This document shows positions 1 through 6,326 of a DNA stretch of 7,261 nucleotides, piece after piece. Positions within the stretch are counted from its first letter, which is position 1, and each line of letters begins with the position of its first letter. A program made the position numbers and the translations under genes. The notes under the pieces are model-generated. The model was not told where the DNA came from. It did no database searches and saw only the letters and a program-made list of their open reading frames with translations. The DNA is from JAEYZS01 sp964469265 (GTDB lineage: Bacteria; Bdellovibrionota; Bdellovibrionia; Bdellovibrionales; JAEYZS01), in contig CAYXYF010000055.1 of NCBI GenBank assembly GCA_964469265.1, positions 1 to 7,261 of the forward strand, given 5' to 3'.

Positions 1-491
1 AAATGCTTCAGGGAAAATCAGTTTTCGAATTTGATTACATCTGGAGAAATGGTCAGGATAACTGGAGACGTATAGCAGAAGTCGAAGACTTCAATTCAGA
101 AAAGATCGTTGAGCTATTCAAACAAAAAGAAGATCCAGCTGTTAAAGATTCTTTCTTCAGAAGACGCCATGAGCGCACAAGCTTCAACGGTTCCATCATC
201 ATCCATGACAACGATAAAGTGTGGAAAGGCGAAGCCATCGAAATCAGTGAAGGCGGTGCCGGGATCGTTATGCAGAACAGTCTTATTAAGCCAGGAGAGA
301 AAGTATTTCTTCATGTAAAGCCTGGCGATAATGTTCCGCCGTTCAACGCTATCTGCGAAGTCGTGAGCAAAAAATATTCAAAAGACGTTAGTGGTAGAGA
401 TGCACCTGTAAAGTACGGTGTGAAGTTTTTAAAAATTCACTCAGCACACTTGGATTCAATTAAAGAATATATAAAAAAGAAGGCCGCATAA
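1..491 (+). CDS. PilZ-domain protein with N-terminal GYF-like remnant, 5'-truncated by the window
   Basis: This is probably a cytoplasmic cyclic-di-GMP effector or a degenerate relative. The frame is open to the left edge. The Met codon at base 3 is probably internal, because the first ~30 residues (GK...DYIWRNGQDNWRRI) resemble the last part of a GYF_2 domain, whose usual end is 'VW..G...W'. The start therefore lies upstream. Counting from that Met, a PilZ domain covers about residues 52-145. RRHER (54-58) fits the RxxxR c-di-GMP motif. EISEGG (80-85) fits (D/N)xSxxG with Glu in place of Asp/Asn. The C-terminus is a Lys-rich helix. There is no signal peptide or membrane segment in the visible part. 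The stop codon is immediately followed by the ATG of the 1003-aa TPR gene, so the two are almost certainly co-transcribed and probably translationally coupled. PilZ is well supported; the GYF part is inferred from a fragment; actual c-di-GMP binding is not shown. Confidence 0.85.
   Translation, partial: MLQGKSVFEFDYIWRNGQDNWRRIAEVEDFNSEKIVELFKQKEDPAVKDSFFRRRHERTSFNGSIIIHDNDKVWKGEAIEISEGGAGIVMQNSLIKPGEKVFLHVKPGDNVPPFNAICEVVSKKYSKDVSGRDAPVKYGVKFLKIHSAHLDSIKEYIKKKAA
478..483 (+). promoter_or_regulatory. Shine-Dalgarno of the 1003-aa TPR gene, inside the PilZ gene
   Basis: AGAAGG lies 8 bases before the ATG at 492, within the last codons of the PilZ gene. It fixes the start of the downstream gene. 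With the stop and start codons directly abutting (TAA then ATG), it points to coupled translation. Confidence 0.7.
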
Positions 492-3400
492 ATGAACAAA
501 GTATCTGCTGCTTATTATTTAATTACTCTCATGATCTCAACACTCGTTGTTGACGCTGCATTTGCGCGCAACAAAGTCGATGAGAACACAGATAAGCTGA
601 ACAAGAAACTTCGTATTGTGAATGAAAAAGGTGAAATGGATGACCATAAAGCCAATCTAACAGAAGTTCTAATTTCTAAGAACGAAGCCATGGCAATGAA
701 TCAGCTCAATAAACTTCTTAGAAAGTATAAGAACACTCCATTAGAGCCAGGGCTTCTTTACAGAAAAGCAGAGCTTTACGTCCGACAGGCAAAGTCGGCA
801 AGATTCTTTGAGTTCGCACGTAAAGACGGAAACATGTTGACGATGATTCCTAAAACAATGAAGTCTGCATCATCTTTAGGAAAAATTAGGCAAGCCGTTA
901 ATATCTACGAAGAAATTCAAAGACGATATCCAAATTATTCTGAACTAGACTCTGTAATTTTTAATAATGCATTTTTAAGACAGCAATTAAACCAAGATGT
1001 AACAGCTGAGAAATTATTCCGCAGTCTATTAAAAATGTTTCCAGAGTCAGTGCTCGTGCCAGATACTCATTTAGCACTTGCAGAAATGCTATATCAGAAA
1101 CGAAGATATCAAGAAGCCCTTGTGGATTATCAGGCGATTAAAAAGTATCCACTTGCGAGAGTTTATCCCTATGCAATTTATAAGACAGGTTGGACTAAGT
1201 ACCAGCTCAAAGACGTCTTAGGTGCAATGTCAGAGCTAGAGCTTGTTATCAACGTCACCGATAAAATGGCTAAACAAGAAAATGCAAAGATCAACTTAAG
1301 AGAAGAAGCTCTTAACGACTTAGTTCTTTTCTATTCCGAAGCAAAACCTGCACGAGAAGCATATGCTTATTTCAAAAAATTTGCAGGAGAGACGACGGGC
1401 CAATATATTTTATCTCTTTCTAAACTCTATGAGCGTCATAGTAAGTTCGCTGAGTTAGAAGTTGTGTTAAATGACTTAATTGCTCAGATGCCAAGATCCG
1501 TTGATACACCGAAAGCTTACAGAGCTATTATTGAAAACGACATGGCAGCTAGAAATTACAATAAAGCGACAGGACACTTAGCAAGCTTTGAATCTCACTG
1601 TCTAAAATACTTCAAAGAAGACTATGCACCAAATGGAGAAAGAAAAGTTGCTGAAGCCGCTGCCGATGCCGATGCCGAGGAAATTGAGAACTGTCCTACG
1701 ATCCTCTCTAAGCAAAGCTTAAAGCTTGCGGTAAGATGGCATAAGGACTGGCAAAATAAGACAAAAAGAGCAAAAGACACAAAACTCGATAAGAATGATC
1801 AAAAACGTCTAAACGACACAGCAGATGCGACAGAGCTCGCTTACAGTATCTATCTTAGAAATACTGATCCTAGCGAGAAAAAAGAAACAGTTCGGTTCAA
1901 CTACGCCGAACTTCTTTTCCAAAGGCAGAAGCATCGAATGGCTTCTGAGGAGTACTATAAGGTTGCCCATGCCATTAAAGATCAAAAGCTTATTCATCAG
2001 TCCAGTTACTTTGCAATTGTGAGTTTAGAAGCAGCTGTTGGTAACAAATGGTCAGATGAAGACGAAAAGAAGTATATTTCGTTAGCTGAGCTTTACACTA
2101 ATAAGAACCCAACTGGAAAATATGTTACTGACGTCAAGTTTAAGAGATCCTTCATTGCGTATGAAAAGGGCCGCTATGACGAAGCGATGCAAACTTTTAA
2201 AACAATCGGATGGTCTAAAACTGGTGATCAGGAACTGATTTCTAAGTCTCAAGATTTGTATTTAGATATTTTAAACATCAAAAAAGATCATAAAGGCTTA
2301 ATCAGTGCAACTAATGAGCTTATAGCGGTGAGCCCTAATAACGAGCGTAAACAAGCTTTACTTAAAATCAACAGAGAATCGCAATTTGCTTTAGGTAACG
2401 TTCTTGAACAGAAGGGCAACCTTGATGAAGCTGTTAAGGTTTACAATAAGTTTGCTTTAGAGAATAAAGACTCTCACCTCGCTGATAAAGCAATGTGGAA
2501 CCTTACTCAAATTCTTATAAAACAAAACAATGTTAAGGGTGCTGCGGATAAATCTTTTGAATTGTATCAGGTATTTCCTAAATCTGAGTTTGCACTAAAG
2601 GCTCTTCAAAAGGCAGCAGAATTATATGAGTTCATGGCGGATACAAAAAATACCGCAGCGACTGTCTTTGAATTATCAAAAGTTGACGCAAAAAATACAG
2701 TGAAGTGGCAAAAAACTGCTGCAGACTTCTATGTGTTATCTGGCGATTTTAAACGCGGAGTTGATATCTATAAAGAATTACTAAAAGCACCCGATGCAAA
2801 AATGAGAGCGACTATCGTTACTGGATTAGACCGACTTGTGGACTCTAAAGTCTACGAAACCCAAGAGGTTAAAGACCTTATAGTTAAATATGGTGGCTCT
2901 AAGTATTCCGACGGAGTTCTTATTCAAGCAAGAGCGCAGCTCAATAGTAACCCAACTCAAGCATTTAGGCTTGCAAGCCAAATTGTTGGAGATAAGAACG
3001 CGCCAAGAGATTTCAAAGCTCAGGCTCGTTTTATCCAAGCTGAGATCTTAAAAGATGAGTTTGAGCGCCAGAGTGTGAAGTCCAGACTTGAGAGAATTGA
3101 AATGGTTTTAACTCTTAAGACTGAGAAACTTGATAAAGCGCAAAGAGCATATCAAGCGACTATTAAATACGGAGATCCCGCGACAACTCTAAGAGCATTC
3201 CACTCACTTGCAAAAATGTATCAGCATTATGTGGATTCTTTAAAGAGCATCGAAATTGTTGGGGATATCACTGAACAAGATAAAAAACTTCTCGTCGCTG
3301 AAATTGCAAATGTCATTATGCCAATCGAAGAGAAAATCCCTGAGACACTTCAAGCGGGTCTTGATTTTGCGAAAAAATATCCTGCATACGACGGATTTGC

Positions 3401-3503
3401 GTTTGAACTTAAAAACGAGTTAGGAAGAGTAAACTTCAAAGGAATAAAGCACGTGAAGTATGAAGTGCAGATGCCGAAGTCGGCGTTGCCTCGAGTGAAC
3501 TAA
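492..3503 (+). CDS. Large exported TPR-repeat protein, GltD (AgnA)-like
   Basis: A periplasmic scaffold is likely. Residues 1-25 form a Sec signal peptide (Lys3, hydrophobic core, AFA before Arg26). The rest is almost wholly alpha-helical with degenerate TPRs. The clearest are about 191-222 (DTHLALAEMLYQKRRYQEAL), 550-580 (AYEKGRYDEAM), 631-664 (ALGNVLEQKGNLDEAV) and 667-700. The length and the position just before a TPR lipoprotein, a small exported protein and an FHA/AgmX_C protein match M. xanthus GltD, a TPR component of the Glt gliding complex. That comparison is from memory, not from an alignment. The protein has only two cysteines, C370 and C401, flanking an Ala/Asp/Glu-rich loop, which suggests a disulfide-closed insertion. 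The start is set by the AGAAGG site and the signal peptide. The symbol is left blank because the match rests on architecture and order, and gltD also names glutamate synthase. Alternative: a generic TPR outer-membrane assembly factor. TPR and export are sure; the Glt role is likely. Confidence 0.85.
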   Translation: MNKVSAAYYLITLMISTLVVDAAFARNKVDENTDKLNKKLRIVNEKGEMDDHKANLTEVLISKNEAMAMNQLNKLLRKYKNTPLEPGLLYRKAELYVRQAKSARFFEFARKDGNMLTMIPKTMKSASSLGKIRQAVNIYEEIQRRYPNYSELDSVIFNNAFLRQQLNQDVTAEKLFRSLLKMFPESVLVPDTHLALAEMLYQKRRYQEALVDYQAIKKYPLARVYPYAIYKTGWTKYQLKDVLGAMSELELVINVTDKMAKQENAKINLREEALNDLVLFYSEAKPAREAYAYFKKFAGETTGQYILSLSKLYERHSKFAELEVVLNDLIAQMPRSVDTPKAYRAIIENDMAARNYNKATGHLASFESHCLKYFKEDYAPNGERKVAEAAADADAEEIENCPTILSKQSLKLAVRWHKDWQNKTKRAKDTKLDKNDQKRLNDTADATELAYSIYLRNTDPSEKKETVRFNYAELLFQRQKHRMASEEYYKVAHAIKDQKLIHQSSYFAIVSLEAAVGNKWSDEDEKKYISLAELYTNKNPTGKYVTDVKFKRSFIAYEKGRYDEAMQTFKTIGWSKTGDQELISKSQDLYLDILNIKKDHKGLISATNELIAVSPNNERKQALLKINRESQFALGNVLEQKGNLDEAVKVYNKFALENKDSHLADKAMWNLTQILIKQNNVKGAADKSFELYQVFPKSEFALKALQKAAELYEFMADTKNTAATVFELSKVDAKNTVKWQKTAADFYVLSGDFKRGVDIYKELLKAPDAKMRATIVTGLDRLVDSKVYETQEVKDLIVKYGGSKYSDGVLIQARAQLNSNPTQAFRLASQIVGDKNAPRDFKAQARFIQAEILKDEFERQSVKSRLERIEMVLTLKTEKLDKAQRAYQATIKYGDPATTLRAFHSLAKMYQHYVDSLKSIEIVGDITEQDKKLLVAEIANVIMPIEEKIPETLQAGLDFAKKYPAYDGFAFELKNELGRVNFKGIKHVKYEVQMPKSALPRVN
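1661..1678 (+). repeat. Three tandem copies of hexamer TGCCGA
   Basis: TGCCGA occurs three times in a row without mismatch inside the large TPR gene. It encodes an Ala-Asp-Ala-Asp-Ala-Glu run (residues 391-396) just before C401. A unit of six keeps the frame, so gain or loss of a copy would only lengthen or shorten an acidic loop. Confidence 0.75.
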
Positions 3504-3515
3504 GTATTTGATGAA

Positions 3516-3536
3516 TTTAAGGTAGGACGTTTAAGG
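3516..3536 (+). repeat. Direct repeat of TTTAAGG, the second copy carrying the ribosome binding site
   Basis: TTTAAGG occurs at 3516-3522 and 3530-3536 in the 40-base gap before the lipoprotein gene. The second copy forms part of the Shine-Dalgarno AAGGAG. A four-codon frame (ATG at 3511, stop at 3523-3525) overlaps the first copy. This may be a chance duplication of an RBS-like sequence. Confidence 0.4.
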
Positions 3537-3538
3537 AG
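3533..3538 (+). promoter_or_regulatory. Shine-Dalgarno of the TPR lipoprotein gene
   Basis: AAGGAG lies five bases before the ATG at 3544. It supports that start, which also gives a correct lipoprotein signal peptide. Confidence 0.8.
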
Positions 3539-3543
3539 AACAA

Positions 3544-4476
3544 ATGAGAGTATCAACGGTAGCAAATTTGACTGGAGCGGTGACAGCAGCAGTATTTCTA
3601 GTGGCATGTAGTGGTGCGCAGAAAGTCAGTTCGATTAAGGTCAATGTTGCAGAGATAGAGAAAAAATACGCATCATCCGTTTCAACTTCCTTTGAAGGGG
3701 ATAAAAAGTACACCGTATGTCCTACGAGAAAATCCATAGAAGATGATAAAAGTTGGAAGAGCTTAATGGAGAAAGCCAACGGATGCATTAACAAGGCTCA
3801 ATGGTCAATGGTTGAGGCCATTGGTGAGAGAATCTCAGAGGTCGAACCCGATGCACCTTGGGGATCTTATTATATGAGTGTGGCTTCAGAAAATTTAGGT
3901 CATACAGAAAGAGCAATGTGGATGATCGACTTATCACTAAAGAAAGCAACAAACGTCGGGGTTCTGCGATACCAACGGGGAAGAATCCTTTGGAAGCAAC
4001 AATTCTATAAAGAAGCAATTGCTGAAATGGAAAAAGCAATTCGTCTCGATAAAAACATTAAAGATGCCTATGTCTTTTTAGGTGAGGTTTATTTAAGAGA
4101 ACTTGATTTCAACAAGAGCTCTAAATACTTCCAATCGGCTCTATTGATTGAGCCGCGCAATAAAGAGGCACTTTTTGGTTTGGCAAGTTGTCACATCGAA
4201 CTTGAGCAAGCAACCGAAGCAGTTTCTGTGATTGAGCGAGGAATTTCAAATTACCCCCGCTCGTTGGAGTTTAGACTTCAAGAGGTGTATGTGTATGAAA
4301 ACCTTCTCAAGAACGCAGACGTGGCTTTATCGAAATATAAAAACTTACGCACTTTGATGTCGAACAAGCGTGTCGAAGGCACATTGCCGTTTGATATCGG
4401 AGAAAAAATTAAAGTTCTAGAAGAGGTCTCTCAAAGAACTCTTGCTAGTAAACCAAGTGAACAGAAGAAGAAGTAA
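3544..4476 (+). CDS. TPR lipoprotein, GltE (AglT)-like
   Basis: The N-terminus is a type II signal peptide with lipobox LVAC (residues 19-22) and Ser at +2, so C22 should be lipidated. Ser at +2 rather than Asp favours sorting to the outer membrane by the E. coli rule, which may not hold here. Residues ~30-100 are not recognised and contain C59 and C81, a possible disulfide. Four TPR-like units follow at about 104-137, 140-170, 173-206 (AYVFLGEVYLRELDFNKSSK) and 208-240. The tail is Lys-rich. M. xanthus GltE/AglT is also a TPR protein of the Glt gliding machinery encoded next to GltD, and position, size and fold agree. A partner role with the large TPR protein upstream and the barrel downstream is inferred. 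Alternative: a PilF/Pilotin-like TPR lipoprotein, but no pilus gene is nearby. The gap from the previous gene is 40 bases with no terminator, so it is in the same operon. Confidence 0.88.
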   Translation: MRVSTVANLTGAVTAAVFLVACSGAQKVSSIKVNVAEIEKKYASSVSTSFEGDKKYTVCPTRKSIEDDKSWKSLMEKANGCINKAQWSMVEAIGERISEVEPDAPWGSYYMSVASENLGHTERAMWMIDLSLKKATNVGVLRYQRGRILWKQQFYKEAIAEMEKAIRLDKNIKDAYVFLGEVYLRELDFNKSSKYFQSALLIEPRNKEALFGLASCHIELEQATEAVSVIERGISNYPRSLEFRLQEVYVYENLLKNADVALSKYKNLRTLMSNKRVEGTLPFDIGEKIKVLEEVSQRTLASKPSEQKKK

Positions 4477-4478
4477 TT

Positions 4479-4484
4479 GGGGGA
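4479..4484 (+). promoter_or_regulatory. G-only Shine-Dalgarno (GGGGGA) of the 81-aa gene
   Basis: Five G's then A end three bases before the ATG at 4488. GGGGG can pair with the anti-SD CCUCC core through a central G-U wobble, so it acts as a GGAGG variant. The same style recurs before the beta-barrel gene at 6315. Confidence 0.5.
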
Positions 4485-4487
4485 ACT

Positions 4488-4733
4488 ATGAAAAATATAA
4501 TGTTTATAAGCTTGATCGTGCTTATCGCAACCGCTTTTGCGCCCCACGCTTTTGCTAAAAAAGCGACGAGGGTTCAAAAGATCAGTTTCGACGGATCTGA
4601 TGTCGACGGGAAGGTGAGACAACCTGATGGCTCATACATCGTTCAAAAGCGCGGAATTGAGTTTATTCCTCTGTATAAATTAAAAGAAACTTTTGACGAG
4701 CAAATTCAGGATTCAATTGAGTATATAAAATAA
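4488..4733 (+). CDS. Small exported protein in the Glt-like cluster (GltF position)
   Basis: This gene encodes 81 residues with a clear Sec signal peptide: MKN, a hydrophobic core at 4-18, and AFA (21-23) before Lys24. The mature part is only about 58 residues: a basic start, then ISFDGSDVDGKVRQPDGSY and a C-terminal part with KRGIEFIPLYKLKETF and an acidic helix. It has no cysteine and no second membrane segment, so it should be soluble in the periplasm. I do not know a biochemical function. Its place between the TPR lipoprotein and the FHA/AgmX_C protein corresponds to gltF in M. xanthus as I remember the order, and similar short proteins with a V-(D/E)-G...Pxx..Y pattern accompany AgmX-type genes in delta-type bacteria. 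The equivalence is positional, not proven. It sits 11 bases after the lipoprotein stop and 28 bases before the next start, with its own SD, so it is a genuine operon member. Confidence 0.8.
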   Translation: MKNIMFISLIVLIATAFAPHAFAKKATRVQKISFDGSDVDGKVRQPDGSYIVQKRGIEFIPLYKLKETFDEQIQDSIEYIK

Positions 4734-4750
4734 GAGTAGAGCTTTTACTT

Positions 4751-4756
4751 AAAGGA
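4751..4756 (+). promoter_or_regulatory. Shine-Dalgarno of the FHA/AgmX_C gene
   Basis: AAAGGA lies five bases before the ATG at 4762. It supports this start, which leaves the complete FHA domain at the N-terminus. Confidence 0.7.
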
Positions 4757-4761
4757 ACGTT

Positions 4762-6237
4762 ATGGGTGCAAAAAAGTATCACTTACTAGTCGAATACACC
4801 ACAGAAAACAAAGTGGGTCGCAAGTTTAAAATGGAACCGACTTCAAAGCCAGCAACTATTGGCTCTGCACGCCGTGCTGATCTCAGAGTTGTAGGCCAAG
4901 ACATCTCATCATTCCACGCAGGAATCGAGTACAGAGGTGGAGACTGGTACATTTGCGATCTTGCAAGTGATGCAGGAACTTGGGCTGATAAAGAGAACAT
5001 TATCGAAAAGAAAATCGAAGGCGATCTTGATGTTCGTATTGGAAGCCATGACTTCAAATTCAAACTCATTCCAGCACCTCATAATTTATACAGTTGGGAA
5101 GAAAGACGCGATAACAGCACTGATATTCAAGAAGTTGTCGTGAAGTCTGTAATGACTGGAAAAGTCATTGAGACACATTATATTCATAAAAACGAAACAT
5201 TTAAATTAAGTAACGGAATGGGCGGATACATTGAGTTTCCACCGCCACCATCAATTGCTTGGCAAAAAAAGGAAGCAATTGGATTTATGGTTCAACAAAG
5301 ATTAAGAGCTCGCCCTCGTCCACTTGTGGTCGAAGAGGAACATGCTCCGAAGTTTACGCCGAAAGCGCAATATACAGCAGTCGTTGGCGGAATTCTTTTG
5401 TTGATTTTAGGTATTTACTTCTTCCCGAAACAACCAAAACTTGATGTTCCTCAAGAGCTAGAGAAGAACAAATACGCAAGAATTATTTATGATGCAAAAT
5501 TTGTCTCCGAGAAAAGAGAACAGTCTAAAGCTGTTGCTCAATCTAAAGGGGCACAGGGTGGTCCAGGAGCCGCGGCCGCGCCAGCCCCGAGAGCACAAAG
5601 TCAAAAAACAGTTAAAGCGATATCGCAAATCCGCTCTGCAGGTTTAAAAAACTTGTTAGGTAAAATCTCAGTCAGAGCCAACATGAATGCAGTGGCCGTT
5701 CAGGGTGGTGGAACAAATGCTGCCCGCAATGCACCTGTGGGTGCTTTTGCAGGAACTGCAGTAACTGGAGAAGGTTTTGGTGACACTAAATCTACTGGAG
5801 AGTCTTACGCAATTGGTGGCGTGGGCACTGAAGGTAAAGGAGGTGGAGGAAAAGGGTATCAAGGTTTAGGTAAATTAGCGACTGGAAGCATCGGTCAAGC
5901 TCCAAGCGTAGGTATGCTGGATGAAGAAGCTGATGTATCTGGTGGTATGGATAGAGATGTAATCGCAGAGGTGATTAGAAGTAACATCGGTCAAATTCGT
6001 TTCTGTTACGAGAGACGGTTGTCCGCAGTTCCTAATCTCTTTGGAAAGGTATTAGTACAGTTTTCGATACAAAATGGAGGCACTGTCCTGCTTCCGAAGG
6101 TGGCGACTTCGACACTTTCGGATTCCGTAGTAGAAGGATGTATATTGAGACGGATAGCAAGTTGGAAGTTTCCTTCGCCGCCGGCTGGAACGTCAGTTGT
6201 AGTGACGTATCCATTTTTATTTAAGAGTACGCAGTAG
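4762..6237 (+). CDS. gltG: FHA domain - transmembrane - AgmX/PglI C-terminal domain protein, GltG-like
   Basis: This is an inner-membrane protein linking cytoplasm and periplasm. Residues ~5-104 are an FHA domain: ATIGSARRADL, the S49-xx-H52 motif (SSFHAGI), and DLASDAGTW (66-74) in place of the usual DLxSxNGTxxN. An unassigned cytoplasmic stretch follows, with PPPP at 160-163. One membrane helix spans about 204-222 (YTAVVGGILLLILGIYFF). After a helical segment comes an Ala/Pro then Gly-rich linker (~255-390). The end (~396-491) is an AgmX/PglI C-terminal domain, a TonB-C-like fold: FCYERRL with C415, PNLFGKVLVQF, EGCILRR with C460, WKFPSPP and a final TYPFLF. C415 and C460 are at the conserved pair positions and probably form a disulfide. 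This domain order is that of M. xanthus GltG, an inner-membrane part of the gliding machinery thought to contact periplasmic and outer-membrane partners; the neighbours agree. Exact orthology versus a paralogue in a second cluster is open. Confidence 0.9.
   Translation: MGAKKYHLLVEYTTENKVGRKFKMEPTSKPATIGSARRADLRVVGQDISSFHAGIEYRGGDWYICDLASDAGTWADKENIIEKKIEGDLDVRIGSHDFKFKLIPAPHNLYSWEERRDNSTDIQEVVVKSVMTGKVIETHYIHKNETFKLSNGMGGYIEFPPPPSIAWQKKEAIGFMVQQRLRARPRPLVVEEEHAPKFTPKAQYTAVVGGILLLILGIYFFPKQPKLDVPQELEKNKYARIIYDAKFVSEKREQSKAVAQSKGAQGGPGAAAAPAPRAQSQKTVKAISQIRSAGLKNLLGKISVRANMNAVAVQGGGTNAARNAPVGAFAGTAVTGEGFGDTKSTGESYAIGGVGTEGKGGGGKGYQGLGKLATGSIGQAPSVGMLDEEADVSGGMDRDVIAEVIRSNIGQIRFCYERRLSAVPNLFGKVLVQFSIQNGGTVLLPKVATSTLSDSVVEGCILRRIASWKFPSPPAGTSVVVTYPFLFKSTQ
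5571..5580. repeat. GC-only 10-base palindrome in the linker of the FHA/AgmX_C gene
   Basis: CGCGGCCGCG is a perfect palindrome in an otherwise AT-leaning gene. It encodes part of an Ala run in the periplasmic linker (AAAAPAPRA). It is best explained by the Ala codons used there; no regulatory role is implied. Confidence 0.35.
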
Positions 6238-6326
6238 ATTTTTAATAACAACATAGAGGAAACAACTTAGATTCACATTAAGAAAATATTGCTTCTCGAT
6301 GTGGTCCGTTAACTGGGGGGAAGAAA
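6238..6326 (+). other. 89-base non-coding gap with an unused SD-like site
   Basis: This is the largest gap in the operon. AGAGGA (6255-6260) looks like a ribosome binding site, but no ATG, GTG or TTG follows at a usable distance. CACAT (6274-6278) can pair with ATGTG (6299-6303) over a 20-base loop, which is weak. I see no intrinsic terminator and no convincing promoter. It may be a leader that tunes expression of the barrel gene, or the remains of a lost small gene. Confidence 0.4.
6315..6323 (+). promoter_or_regulatory. G-run Shine-Dalgarno of the beta-barrel gene
   Basis: Six G's followed by AAG end three bases before the ATG at 6327. Pairing with the anti-SD needs a G-U wobble or the GGGGAAG end. 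The site fixes the start, which also yields a proper signal peptide. Confidence 0.55.

Noticed and set aside
492..3503. gltD symbol read as glutamate synthase small subunit
   Set aside because: The protein is an exported TPR solenoid with no flavin or iron-sulfur motifs; the Glt name here refers to gliding transducer proteins.
3511..3525. Four-codon frame (Met-Asn-Leu-Arg) before the lipoprotein gene, as a possible leader peptide
   Set aside because: It has no SD of its own and is too short; one such frame is expected by chance in a 40-base AT-rich gap.
3531..3794. Antisense reading frame of 87 codons opposite the lipoprotein signal region
   Set aside because: It covers the start of a well-supported gene on the + strand, has no SD or family-like features, and its codons mirror the sense gene.
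4779..5069. Antisense reading frame of 96 codons opposite the FHA domain
   Set aside because: The sense strand encodes a recognisable FHA domain; the antisense product shows no motif and is a shadow.
5571..5580. GC palindrome as a protein-binding operator or a cloning-site artefact
   Set aside because: It is in frame inside an Ala-coding linker with normal flanks, so codon choice explains it.
6197..6223. Possible -35/-10 pair (TTGTAG, 15 bases later TATTTA) for the barrel gene
   Set aside because: Spacing and both hexamers are poor and lie in the conserved end of the upstream coding region; matches like this are common by chance.
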